Translations under genes and position numbers: made by a program
Part shown: in pieces, positions 1 through 5,447 of the stretch
How the letters are laid out: the number at the start of each line of letters is the position of its first letter
How positions within the stretch are numbered: position 1 is the stretch's first letter
Notes under the pieces: model-generated
What the model saw: only the letters and a program-made list of their open reading frames with translations
Database searches by the model: none
Told to the model about the DNA's origin: nothing
Assembly (NCBI GenBank): GCA_012798275.1
Contig: JAAZNO010000365.1
Location: forward strand, 1-6,702
Length of the DNA stretch: 6,702 nt
Direction of reading: 5' to 3'
Source: Chloroflexota bacterium
GTDB taxonomy: Bacteria > Chloroflexota > Anaerolineae > B4-G1 > SLSP01

Positions 1-66
1 CGCCGCGTGTTTTCCAATCTTGAGGTGACAGAAGAGGCCGTGGAGGCCTTCGAGTCCTCCTTCTGA
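1..66 (+). CDS. yebC: YebC/PmpR family regulator, C-terminal end (partial)
   Basis: Only the last 21 codons and the TGA stop lie in the window, reading in frame from base 1. The visible tail, [17 protein letters not shown], resembles the C-terminus of YebC/PmpR proteins, which end in a V-[YF]-x-N-x-[ED] segment followed by a short acidic helix. YebC proteins are cytoplasmic; members act as DNA-binding regulators or as helpers of translation at difficult peptide motifs. The stop TGA overlaps the ATG of ruvC by one base (A66), so the two are almost certainly translationally coupled. yebC upstream of ruvC is a common bacterial arrangement, which supports the call more than the short tail does alone. 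Confidence 0.78.
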   Translation, partial: RRVFSNLEVTEEAVEAFESSF

Positions 67-557
67 TGCGCGCGCTCGGCGTGGATCCGGGAACGGCCAT
101 CACCGGCTATGCCATCGTCGAAGAGGATGGCGCGGCCTTGCAGCTGGTGGCGTTGGGAGCGATCGAGACACCCCCCAAGATGCCGCTGCCGCAGCGTCTG
201 CAGGCCATTTACACGGCGTTGCGCGCGTTGATCCGCGAGCACGCGCCCGACGCGGCCGCGGTGGAGGAGCTCTTTTTCAGCCGAAACGTGACGACCGCCA
301 TCTCGGTGGGGCAGGCCCGCGGCGTAGTGCTGCTGGCCCTGGCCGAGGCGGGCCTGCCCACCGCGGAATACACGCCGTTGCAGGTCAAACAGGCGGTGAC
401 CGGCTACGGCAGCGCCGATAAGCACCAGGTGCAAGAGATGGTGCGCGTGTTGTTGGGCCTGGCGGAGACGCCGCGTCCCGACGACGCCGCCGACGCCGCA
501 GCGGTCGCGATCTGCCATCTGCATCGGGCGCGCCTGGAAAGCCTGTTGCAGCCCTGA
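66..557 (+). CDS. ruvC: Crossover junction endodeoxyribonuclease RuvC
   Basis: RuvC is the Holliday-junction resolvase. As a dimer it cuts the two continuous strands of a four-way junction during recombinational repair, working with RuvA and RuvB. The 163-residue product has the full family length and an RNase H-like fold. The four metal-binding acidic residues are recognisable: D7 in [12 protein letters not shown]67 in [10 protein letters not shown], and D140 and D143 in [14 protein letters not shown]. Basic and aromatic residues of the junction-binding segment ([17 protein letters not shown], about 106-122) are present. The start codon overlaps the yebC stop by one base, and ruvA follows after 39 bases, so the three genes form one operon. 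Nothing suggests damage. ruvB is not next to ruvA here, so it must lie elsewhere in the genome. Confidence 0.97.
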   Translation: MRALGVDPGTAITGYAIVEEDGAALQLVALGAIETPPKMPLPQRLQAIYTALRALIREHAPDAAAVEELFFSRNVTTAISVGQARGVVLLALAEAGLPTAEYTPLQVKQAVTGYGSADKHQVQEMVRVLLGLAETPRPDDAADAAAVAICHLHRARLESLLQP

Positions 558-596
558 AAAGCCCCGCCTCACGCCAGCGTTTTTAGGAGACCCGCC

Positions 597-1163
597 ATGA
601 TTGCTCAACTGGAAGGCACGCTCCTCGAAGTAGCCGAAGGGCAGATCATCCTGGATGTCGGCGGCGTGGGGTTTCTGGTGAACGTTCCCCTGCGGGACAC
701 TCATCACGCCGGCGAGCGGGTGCGGCTCTACACCCATCTCCACGTCCGCGAAAACGAGCTCGCCCTCTACGGCTTCCTGGAGCCGGAAGCCAAAATCCTC
801 TTTGAGTTGCTGCTCGGCGTCTCCGGGGTGGGTCCCAAAGCGGCGCTGAGCATTTTGGGTACCCTCTCGCCTGACACGCTGCAGCGGGCAATCTTCAACG
901 GACAGCCAGAAGTGCTTGCACGCGCGCCCGGCGTCGGACGCAAGACCGCCGAGGCGATCGTGCTGCACCTCAAGGACAAGATCGCCAAGCTGGCCGGGCC
1001 GACCGCTGCCGCCATCAGCGAAGACGACGCTGACGTGATCGCCGCCCTCACGGCGTTGGGGTTCAGCCTCGTCGAGGCGCAACGCGCGCTGCAGCAAGTG
1101 CCACGCGAGGCCGGCCTCGCCTTCGAAGAAAAACTCCGCCGGGCGTTGGCGCTGTTGAGCTGA
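597..1163 (+). CDS. ruvA: Holliday junction branch migration complex subunit RuvA
   Basis: RuvA is the tetrameric protein that binds the Holliday junction in square-planar form and loads the RuvB motor. At 188 residues it is near the usual 190-205. Domain I is the N-terminal OB-fold (MIAQLEGTLLEVAEG onward, about 1-62). Domain II carries two helix-hairpin-helix motifs, LLGVSGVGPKAALSIL (about 72-87) and ARAPGVGRKTAEAIVLHLKD (about 107-126). A short acidic linker (EDDAD, about 141-145) leads to the C-terminal RuvB-binding three-helix domain, DVIAALTALGFSLVEAQRAL. The ATG is set by a Shine-Dalgarno AGGAG at 585-589, seven bases upstream. It lies downstream of ruvC in the same operon; the next gene begins one base after its stop. 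Confidence 0.97.
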   Translation: MIAQLEGTLLEVAEGQIILDVGGVGFLVNVPLRDTHHAGERVRLYTHLHVRENELALYGFLEPEAKILFELLLGVSGVGPKAALSILGTLSPDTLQRAIFNGQPEVLARAPGVGRKTAEAIVLHLKDKIAKLAGPTAAAISEDDADVIAALTALGFSLVEAQRALQQVPREAGLAFEEKLRRALALLS

Positions 1164-1164
1164 C

Positions 1165-1863
1165 ATGGTCGCCCGCCCGATCCCCACAAAAGCGCTGTGG
1201 CTGCTCCTCCTGGTCACGCTGACCGCCTGCCTGCCCCCCGCTCTCCCGCCGGTGGTGAAAATCGGCCTCGTGGCGCCCTTCGAGGGGGCGGATCGCGACG
1301 TCGGCTATGATGCGATCTACGCCGCGCGGCTGGCCGTGCGCGAAATCAATGCGACGGGCGGTGCTGGCGGGTGGCGGTTGGAGCTCGTGGCCTACGACGA
1401 CCGGGCCGACCCCGACTTCGCCGTGACTGCCGCCCGCAATCTCGTCACGGATGGGGACGTCGTCGCTGCAATCGGCCATTTCCAGCCGGAAAGCACCGCT
1501 GCCGCCCGCCCCCTCTACGCCGAAGCGGGATTGCCGTTGCTGGCGCTCGGTGCAGAGGACGAGAGCTATCCCCTGCCGGAAACGCTCGACGGGACCGCCG
1601 ATTGGATCGCCGCCTATCGCGCCGTCGGCCCGCACACGCCCGCCCCCGGCGTTTGGGCGCTGCCGACCTACGAAGCGGTCTACACGTTGGCCGAGGCCAT
1701 CGCCGCAGCCGGAGCTGCCGGCGAGCCAGACCGCGCCGCCGTCGCCGCCGCCCTGCCCGGCGTCGAGCGGCAGGGATTCCTGGGGACGCTCCGCTGGCGC
1801 GCGGGCGCAACGCCGGAGACGGCCCTCATCTTCCGCATGGAAGAATCCGCATGGAAGAAATAG
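1165..1863 (+). CDS. Shortened type 1 periplasmic-binding (Leu/branched amino-acid type) lipoprotein
   Basis: The protein starts with a lipoprotein signal peptide: hydrophobic residues 11-20, then the lipobox L19-T-A-C22, so it is expected to be lipid-anchored outside the membrane. Residues 31-135 (VKIGLVAPFEG, GYDAIYAARLAVREINATGG, VVAAIGHFQPEST, LPLLALGA) match the first half of lobe 1 of ABC-transporter solute-binding proteins of the LivJ/Peripla_BP_6 type. Residues about 150-215 (DWIAAYRA, YEAVYTLAEAIAAAG, GFLGTLRW) match the far C-terminal part. At 232 residues it lacks the roughly 130-160 residues in between, which normally form lobe 2 and half the ligand cleft. The frame is intact, so this is an in-frame loss or a compact variant, and normal ligand binding is doubtful. 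It follows ruvA by one base and may be read with it. The last seven residues were altered by a 14-bp tandem duplication (1832-1859). Confidence 0.8.
   Translation: MVARPIPTKALWLLLLVTLTACLPPALPPVVKIGLVAPFEGADRDVGYDAIYAARLAVREINATGGAGGWRLELVAYDDRADPDFAVTAARNLVTDGDVVAAIGHFQPESTAAARPLYAEAGLPLLALGAEDESYPLPETLDGTADWIAAYRAVGPHTPAPGVWALPTYEAVYTLAEAIAAAGAAGEPDRAAVAAALPGVERQGFLGTLRWRAGATPETALIFRMEESAWKK
1832..1859 (+). repeat. 14-bp tandem duplication at the 3' end of the lipoprotein gene
   Basis: The unit TCCGCATGGAAGAA occurs twice without a gap (1832-1845 and 1846-1859). Because 14 is not a multiple of three, it shifts the frame. With one copy the C-terminus would read IFRMEEIEAR and stop with the TGA at 1872-1874; with two it reads IFRMEESAWKK and stops at the TAG at 1861-1863. 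Both endings are short and polar, so the change is probably tolerated. Confidence 0.85.
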
Positions 1864-1880
1864 AAGCGCGCTGACCCCAC

Positions 1881-1907
1881 GCCGCTGCGACTATCCCCCG
1901 AAGCGGC
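1881..1907. terminator. Possible bidirectional terminator between convergent genes
   Basis: The 43-bp gap between the lipoprotein stop and the stop of the minus-strand LysM gene holds an inverted repeat, GCCGCT (1881-1886) and AGCGGC (1902-1907), with a 15-base loop. Position between convergent genes fits a terminator, but the stem is only 6 bp and there is no T-tract on either side. This is a weak call. Confidence 0.22.
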
Positions 1908-3313
1908 TAATGCATGACGGTGTGCAGGGTCTCGCAGGCCGGGCAACTGCCATCACGGCGAAGGATGGCATAGCCTGCCTGCGGATCGTCGCCGCCCCAC
2001 TCGGTGAAATCCACGTTGTAGACTATCAGCAGCCGCACTTTGCCCGAACTCCTTGCGAGCTGCGCTGCCTGCGCCAGCCATGCCGCGTGCTGCGCGATCG
2101 TGGTGTTCGCCGCCCAGGAGAAAGCGGCGGGCAAAGTCCCGTAATCTTCGGGAGAAAGATAGCCGAGTTCGGTGAAACAAAGCGGGCGTTGTCCGCCCAA
2201 GGCGTTGTAGTACGTGTTTACCATCGTCCAGAAATAGCGCGTGTAGTGCGTGGGATTGCCGCGGGGGTCGCCGCTGGTCTGTGAGGGCGGCAGGATGCCC
2301 TCGTTGTAATGGACGCCCACACAATCCATGGATGACGTCGCGCCGGCGGCCCGCATCGCCGCGAGGTAGGGGGCGTCGTCGCAGCCGGCACCGGTGCAGC
2401 GACCGCCGAAGTACCCCGTCGGCGCGAGTGCGCCGGAGATGACGACGATCGCGGGATTCACGGCCTTGATGGCCCGATAAGCCGGCGCGAGCAGCTGCTG
2501 AACATAGGCCGTGGGGCTGATCTGCCCGGCAGGCCATTCGCGGTCAATGTTGGCCTCGTTCCACACCTCAATGGCGTCGGGCCCGCCTTGCGCCACTTCG
2601 GTCACGAAGGAGATAAATCCGGCGAAATCAATGCTGGCGGGATTCTTATCCCGCCCGGTGAGGCTGAGCAGCACCTTGAAGCCCGCCGCGTGTCCCTGCT
2701 GGATCAGGTCGTGAGCGGCGCTCGCGGAGGCGCCGGGGGAGTATGCCACCTGGAACTTGACCCAGCTCATGCCGGCGTGACGCATTTGCTCAGCATAGGT
2801 GAGCGCATGGGCCTGGCCGCCCAACTGGAAGCCGCTGAGGATCGGCCCTGGCGTCGGAGCGGGGGTGGGAGCCGGGCCCGGTGGAGCGCCGCCGGGGATG
2901 GTCAATCGCTGCCCCACAGAGATCAGGTTGGGGTTGGCCAGGTTGTTGGCGCTGACGATGGCATAGACCGTGACGCCGTAGCGCAGCGCGATCCGCGTCA
3001 ACGTCTCGCCGGGCGCTACCACATGGACAACGCCGGTCGCCGGGGGCGGGGTCGGCGTCGGCGCCGGCGCTGTCGCGCCGGGGATGCTGAGCCGCTGTCC
3101 CACATAGATGAGATTGGGATTGAGAATGCCGTTAGCCTGGACCAGGCTCTGCACGGTCACGCCGTAGCGGCGCGCGATGCTGTAAAGCGTATCGCCCCGC
3201 TGCACCACGTGGGTGACGCCTTGCGCCCAAACGGCGGGGACCGTCGCGGCAATCAGCGCGAGGGTCAACACCAGACTGAAAACGATAGTGCGAAGTCTCC
3301 GATGATAGAGCAT
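1907..3313 (-). CDS. Secreted protein with two LysM domains and a clan GH-A-like glycoside hydrolase domain
   Basis: This 468-residue product begins with a signal peptide (basic MLYHRRLR, hydrophobic core about 9-26, probable cleavage after A-V-W-A30). Two LysM peptidoglycan/chitin-binding domains follow, at about 35-78 and 97-140, each with the pattern HVV-x-GxTL-x-IA-x-RYGVTV and a terminal VGQRL-x-IPG. Pro/Thr linkers (81-93, 142-157) separate them from a TIM-barrel-like domain at about 160-468. The barrel has the two acidic signatures of clan GH-A retaining glycosidases: IEVWNE (E253, candidate acid/base, after strand 4) and CFTELG (E382, candidate nucleophile, strand 7), plus VGVHYN at 332-337. 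Substrate is unknown; the LysM domains suggest a wall or extracellular polysaccharide. The start is fixed by AGGAGG (plus-strand 3320-3325) six bases upstream, and that RBS is part of a repeated leader shared with the genes at 5013 and 5589. Confidence 0.88.
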   Translation of the reverse strand: MLYHRRLRTIVFSLVLTLALIAATVPAVWAQGVTHVVQRGDTLYSIARRYGVTVQSLVQANGILNPNLIYVGQRLSIPGATAPAPTPTPPPATGVVHVVAPGETLTRIALRYGVTVYAIVSANNLANPNLISVGQRLTIPGGAPPGPAPTPAPTPGPILSGFQLGGQAHALTYAEQMRHAGMSWVKFQVAYSPGASASAAHDLIQQGHAAGFKVLLSLTGRDKNPASIDFAGFISFVTEVAQGGPDAIEVWNEANIDREWPAGQISPTAYVQQLLAPAYRAIKAVNPAIVVISGALAPTGYFGGRCTGAGCDDAPYLAAMRAAGATSSMDCVGVHYNEGILPPSQTSGDPRGNPTHYTRYFWTMVNTYYNALGGQRPLCFTELGYLSPEDYGTLPAAFSWAANTTIAQHAAWLAQAAQLARSSGKVRLLIVYNVDFTEWGGDDPQAGYAILRRDGSCPACETLHTVMH

Positions 3314-3319
3314 GCCTTT

Positions 3320-3363
3320 CCTCCTGCGAAAATGGTCCCCGAATGAACACGAATTTCACGAAT
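3320..3363 (-). repeat. Leader repeat, short copy C (inverted, before the LysM gene)
   Basis: Read on the minus strand this gives ATTCGTGAAATTCGTGTTC, then ATTCGGGG, an extra A, CCATTTTCG, C and AGGAGG. It matches the last 44 or so bases of the 135-bp leader repeats at 4870-5004 and 5447-5581, with one inserted base and one substitution. It sits in the same place, ending at the ribosome binding site, but on the opposite strand. The hairpin part of the long repeat is absent here. Confidence 0.9.
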
Positions 3364-3389
3364 CAGAAATTGAAGATGGTATCACAGAT

Positions 3390-3422
3390 CTGATCGGCGT
3401 TTACCTGCGTGAATCTGCGTCC
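3390..3422 (-). repeat. ACGC/GAT iterated repeat, copy 1
   Basis: Read on the minus strand it runs GGACGCAGATTCACGCAGG and then TAAACGCCGATCAG. It aligns without gaps with plus-strand 4716-4748, 25 of 33 bases identical by hand count. The ACGC core recurs at about 11-base spacing. In both places it lies upstream of an ATTCGTG leader and points the same way relative to the downstream gene. Confidence 0.75.
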
Positions 3423-3485
3423 CCTATCTTCTCCTCCGAGAATAGAGACCCGTGAACCGGAAGTAGAGAACCGTCGCAATCGCTA

Positions 3486-3510
3486 CTCACACCTCACATC
3501 TCACATTTTC
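3486..3510 (-). repeat. TGTGAG heptamer repeat, three units
   Basis: Three contiguous heptamers on the plus strand (CTCACAC 3486-3492, CTCACAT 3493-3499, CTCACAT 3500-3506) are followed by TTTC. On the minus strand this reads GAAA then ATGTGAG, ATGTGAG, GTGTGAG. The same GAAA plus heptamer string, with two units, occurs at 4845-4862 on the plus strand. Confidence 0.8.
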
Positions 3511-3519
3511 GTGCAAATT

Positions 3520-3530
3520 GAAACGGTTTC
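3520..3530 (+). promoter_or_regulatory. Putative LacI-family operator
   Basis: GAAACGGTTTC is a perfect 11-base palindrome around a central G, ending exactly where the -35 box begins. LacI-family regulators of sugar genes commonly bind sites of the form GAAACCGTTTC, which is this sequence on the other strand. The position would let a bound repressor block RNA polymerase at the oxidoreductase promoter. No LacI-family gene lies in the window. Confidence 0.55.
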
Positions 3531-3559
3531 TTGACAGGCGCGCTTCCTCATTATACAAT
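3531..3559 (+). promoter_or_regulatory. Sigma-70-type promoter of the oxidoreductase gene
   Basis: A perfect -35 box TTGACA (3531-3536) and a -10 box TACAAT (3554-3559, five of six to consensus) are separated by 17 bases, the optimal spacing. TATACA at 3552-3557 is an alternative -10 with 15-base spacing. Transcription would begin near 3566, leaving a leader of about 65 bases before the ATG at 3632. This is the best promoter I can see in the window. Confidence 0.8.
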
Positions 3560-3614
3560 CGAAGAAGATGCACAAAAGCCCTGCCAGGGGACGCCATCGC
3601 GCAAAAAACTCACC

Positions 3615-3623
3615 AGGAAAGGA
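3615..3623 (+). promoter_or_regulatory. Ribosome binding site that fixes the oxidoreductase start
   Basis: AGGAAAGGA ends eight bases before the ATG at 3632. The frame is open further upstream to a TTG at 3518, but that codon lies upstream of the -10 box and has no Shine-Dalgarno sequence. The ATG at 3644 is also in frame but is too far from this site. The start at 3632 is therefore preferred. Confidence 0.85.
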
Positions 3624-3631
3624 CGTCATCC

Positions 3632-4744
3632 ATGAACGAGAAAATGACCGTCGGGATTGTAGGCTGCGGCAACATCAGCGACATCTATCTCCAGAACTGC
3701 CAGAGATTCCCCGAACTCGCGCTGCTCGCCTGCGCTGATGCGGAACCGGCGCGCGCCGAGGCCAAAGCCGCTGAATTTGGCATCCGCGCGCTGCCGGTGA
3801 CGGAACTGCTCGCCGATCCCGCCATCGAGATCGTCATCAATCTGACCCCGCCCGCTGCCCACGCGGCGATCAACCTGGCAGCGTTGGAAGCGGGAAAGCA
3901 TGTGTACACCGAAAAGCCCCTCGCCATCAGCCGGGAGGAGGGACGCCGCACGGTGGAGCTCGCGCGCGCCAGAGGACTGCGCATCGGCAGCGCGCCCGAT
4001 ACTTTCCTCGGCGCGGGCCTGCAGACCTGTCGGCAACTGCTCGACGCCGGCGCGATCGGCGTGCCCGTCGCGGCGACCGCCTTCATGGCCGGCCACGGCC
4101 CCGAATCCTGGCATCCCCATCCGGAGTTTTTCTACAAGCGGGGCGCCGGGCCTCTCTTCGACGTGGGCCCCTACTACCTCACCGCGCTGATAAGCCTCCT
4201 CGGCCCGGTGGCGCGGGTCACCGGCGCGGCGCGGATCTCCTTCCCGGAGCGGCGCATCGCCAGCCAACCGCACGCGGGCGAGCTCATCCAGGTCGAGACG
4301 CCGACGCATGTCGTGGGGGTGCTGGATTTCGCCAGCGGGGTTGTGGCGACGCTCATCACCAGCTTCGACATGTGGGCAGCGCGCCTGCCCTACTTCGAGA
4401 TTTACGGCTCCGAGGGCACGCTGAGCGGTCCCGACCCGAACACCTTCGGCGGGCCGGTGCAGCTCTGGCAATCCAAGAGCGGCTGGCAGGAGGTCCCCCT
4501 CGTCCAGGGACACGCCGAAAACAGCCGGGGACTGGGCGTGGCGGAGCTGGCGCGGGCGCTGCGCGCCGGCCGCCCGCACCGCGCCAGCGGCGACCTGGCC
4601 TATCACGTGCTCGACGTCATGCACGCCATCCTCGAAGCGTCGGCTGCGGGACGACACCTCATGCCGGAATCCACCTGCGAAAGGCCCGCCCCCCTCGGCA
4701 AAGATGAATGTAGCTGGACGCAAATAAACGCTGATGAACGCTGA
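3632..4744 (+). CDS. Gfo/Idh/MocA family NAD(P)-dependent oxidoreductase
   Basis: These cytoplasmic enzymes oxidise or reduce a hydroxyl of a sugar or inositol using NAD(P). The 370-residue product (usual 330-390) has an N-terminal Rossmann fold: [10 protein letters not shown] (7-16) is the dinucleotide-binding loop and A35-D36 ends strand 2. E94-K95-P96 is the family's EKP motif with the catalytic lysine. The C-terminal alpha/beta domain has [17 protein letters not shown] (176-192); D177 and Y181 fit the active-site D-x-x-x-[HY] pair. Its sugar substrate cannot be told. It is preceded by a strong promoter with a LacI-type palindrome, consistent with carbohydrate-responsive control, and is not in an operon with the next gene 268 bases away. 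The final residues [10 protein letters not shown] and the stop are encoded by intergenic repeat DNA starting at about 4716, so the ancestral C-terminus probably ended slightly earlier. Confidence 0.92.
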   Translation: MNEKMTVGIVGCGNISDIYLQNCQRFPELALLACADAEPARAEAKAAEFGIRALPVTELLADPAIEIVINLTPPAAHAAINLAALEAGKHVYTEKPLAISREEGRRTVELARARGLRIGSAPDTFLGAGLQTCRQLLDAGAIGVPVAATAFMAGHGPESWHPHPEFFYKRGAGPLFDVGPYYLTALISLLGPVARVTGAARISFPERRIASQPHAGELIQVETPTHVVGVLDFASGVVATLITSFDMWAARLPYFEIYGSEGTLSGPDPNTFGGPVQLWQSKSGWQEVPLVQGHAENSRGLGVAELARALRAGRPHRASGDLAYHVLDVMHAILEASAAGRHLMPESTCERPAPLGKDECSWTQINADER

Positions 4745-4774
4745 TGAGAGAAGAATCTGCGTAAACCTGCGTCC
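4716..4774 (+). repeat. ACGC/TGCGT iterated repeat, copy 2, with inverted arms
   Basis: The left arm GGACGCA (4716-4722) and right arm TGCGTCC (4768-4774) are perfect inverted repeats. Inside are AACGCTGATG iterations (4728-4747) and AATCTGCGTAAACCTGCGTCC (4754-4774), the same kind of repeat in the opposite sense. Bases 4716-4748 match the minus strand of 3390-3422 (25/33). The left arm overlaps the last ten codons of the oxidoreductase gene. Confidence 0.8.
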
Positions 4775-4844
4775 GATAGTTCTCCGGCGTTGATGGGACG
4801 CAGAAACGTGTCAACGCAAGCGATTCGCCGATGCGCTATTTTCT

Positions 4845-4862
4845 GAAAATGTGAGGCGTGAG
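4845..4862 (+). repeat. TGTGAG heptamer repeat, two units
   Basis: GAAA is followed by ATGTGAG (4849-4855) and GCGTGAG (4856-4862). It corresponds to the three-unit array on the minus strand at 3486-3510 and, as there, lies upstream of the ATTCGTG leader of the next gene. Confidence 0.65.
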
Positions 4863-4865
4863 TTT

Positions 4866-4888
4866 GGCTGGGGATAGAATCCCCAGCC
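4866..4888 (+). repeat. 10-bp hairpin at the start of leader repeat A
   Basis: GGCTGGGGAT (4866-4875) pairs perfectly with ATCCCCAGCC (4879-4888) around a three-base AGA loop. It resembles a REP-type palindrome. No T-tract follows, so it is not a standard intrinsic terminator. The counterpart in copy B keeps the inner six base pairs only. Confidence 0.75.
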
Positions 4889-5004
4889 TGACACAAGTCG
4901 CCCGCGCTGAAGCGCGTTGTTTGAGGACGTAGCAGCCCCGGGGACAAGGAATTTCTCATCTTATTCGTGACATTCGTGTTCATTCGGGGCCATTTTCGAA
5001 GGAG
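4870..5004 (+). repeat. 135-bp leader repeat, copy A (before the small effector gene)
   Basis: Aligned to 5447-5581 without a gap at a constant offset of 577 bases, 124 of 135 positions agree (my hand count). Order within the repeat: a GGGGAT/ATCCCC hairpin, CCTGACAC, a second GC hairpin with TGAA loop (CGCGC/GCGCG, 4903-4916), TTTGAGGACGTAGCAG, the palindrome CCCCGGGG, AATTTCTCATCTT, then ATTCGTG-ATTCGTG-ATTCGGGG units, CCATTTTCGA and AGGAG. The last 51 bases before the RBS carry only one difference. It ends eight bases before the ATG at 5013 and supplies that gene's ribosome binding site. Confidence 0.95.
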
Positions 5005-5012
5005 GAACGCTC

Positions 5013-5447
5013 ATGGAATCCATTGAACCCCTGGCCCTGATTATATCCGCGCTGGTCGGCGGAGCAACGGCGGCCCTCAAGGACGGCGCCGAAAAGGCGA
5101 TCAAAGACGCCTACGCCCATCTCAAACGCCTGATCCTCAACCGTTACGGCAAGACAGGCGATGTCACCAGGGCGGTAGAGCAGCTCGAAGCGAAGCCGGA
5201 ATCCACGGGACGCCAGACGGTCGTGCAAGAGGAGCTGGCGGCGACCGACGCGCCCCGCGACACGGAGGTGCTCCGCGCGGCGCAGGCCCTGCTGGAGATG
5301 GTATCGCCCGGCAGCAGCCCGTCGCTCACCGTCACCGCGAGCGATCATTCCATCGCGATCGGCGGCAGCGTCGGCGGCGACGTGACGAATATCCACGGCG
5401 ATGGGAACATCGTGGGGGATCACAACGTGAGCCGCGTGAAGAAATAG
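5013..5447 (+). CDS. Small Bell/HeLo-like putative membrane effector with C-terminal amyloid-type motif
   Basis: This 144-residue protein is no enzyme I recognise. The N-terminal half (1-97) looks all-helical. Its first helix is hydrophobic and rich in small residues (LALIISALVGGATAAL, 7-22, with G16-G17), then come amphipathic helices (about 24-45, 51-60, 66-78, 83-97). That layout resembles bacterial Bell domains and fungal HeLo domains, which insert into membranes. A short Ser/Pro/Gly linker (98-104) leads to a Gly-rich motif, T108 to N138, containing DHSIAIGG, GGDVTNIHGD and NIVGDHN, then a basic tail RVKK. Residues 107-129 match residues 7-29 of the adjacent NB-ARC protein (11/23 identical), including a hydrophobic-x-hydrophobic-G tetrad (IAIG / LSVG) like that of RHIM-type amyloid motifs. 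This suggests the NB-ARC protein triggers it by amyloid templating. Strong RBS GAAGGAGG at 4998-5005. The function is inference; the motif match is seen. Confidence 0.72.
   Translation: MESIEPLALIISALVGGATAALKDGAEKAIKDAYAHLKRLILNRYGKTGDVTRAVEQLEAKPESTGRQTVVQEELAATDAPRDTEVLRAAQALLEMVSPGSSPSLTVTASDHSIAIGGSVGGDVTNIHGDGNIVGDHNVSRVKK
5331..5399 (+). other. Amyloid-type motif, effector copy (residues 107-129)
   Basis: Encodes V-T-A-S-D-H-S-I-A-I-G-G-S-V, then G-G-D-V-T-N-I-H-G. Eleven of 23 residues equal the motif at 5607-5675, and most others are conservative (V/I, T/S, I/L, I/V, S/N, D/N). DNA identity over the same 69 bases is only about 58% (40/69 by hand), so what is kept is the protein motif rather than a recent DNA copy. 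Confidence 0.75.

Larger units (their letters stand above)
3314..3631. other. Divergent intergenic region, 318 bp
   Basis: The left half is the leader of the minus-strand LysM gene. Going away from that gene it holds a short copy of the ATTCGTG repeat with the RBS (3320-3363), a TGCGT-type repeat (3390-3422), a small hairpin (TTCTC/GAGAA, 3429-3442), an imperfect direct repeat TAGAGA[C/A]CCGT (3443-3453 and 3464-3474), and three heptamers CTCACA[C/T] (3486-3506). The right part holds the LacI-type palindrome, sigma-70 promoter and RBS of the oxidoreductase gene. No RNA gene or additional coding sequence was recognised. I could not identify a convincing promoter for the LysM gene. Confidence 0.8.

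Noticed and set aside
1371..1874. Alternative-frame reading of the lipoprotein gene as a frameshifted longer protein
   Set aside because: That frame gives Arg/Pro/Ala-rich sequence with no domain; only its last few codons are meaningful, as the ending before the 14-bp duplication.
3518..3631. Upstream extension of the oxidoreductase to a TTG at 3518
   Set aside because: The codon overlaps the operator and lies before the -10 box, so it would not be transcribed from the visible promoter. The ATG at 3632 has a good RBS and starts just before the Rossmann strand.
3626..4723. A 365-codon open frame on the minus strand across the oxidoreductase gene
   Set aside because: Shadow of the plus-strand gene, which has the GxGxxx loop and EKP motif; the antisense product has no recognisable domain.
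4921..4956. A sigma-70 promoter inside the leader repeat (TTGAGG near 4921)
   Set aside because: No acceptable -10 box lies 16-18 bases downstream, so I do not call a promoter in the repeat.
4957..5000. The ATTCGTG iterations as a small CRISPR array
   Set aside because: Units are 7-8 bases with 2-3 base gaps, with no spacers of usable length and no cas genes.
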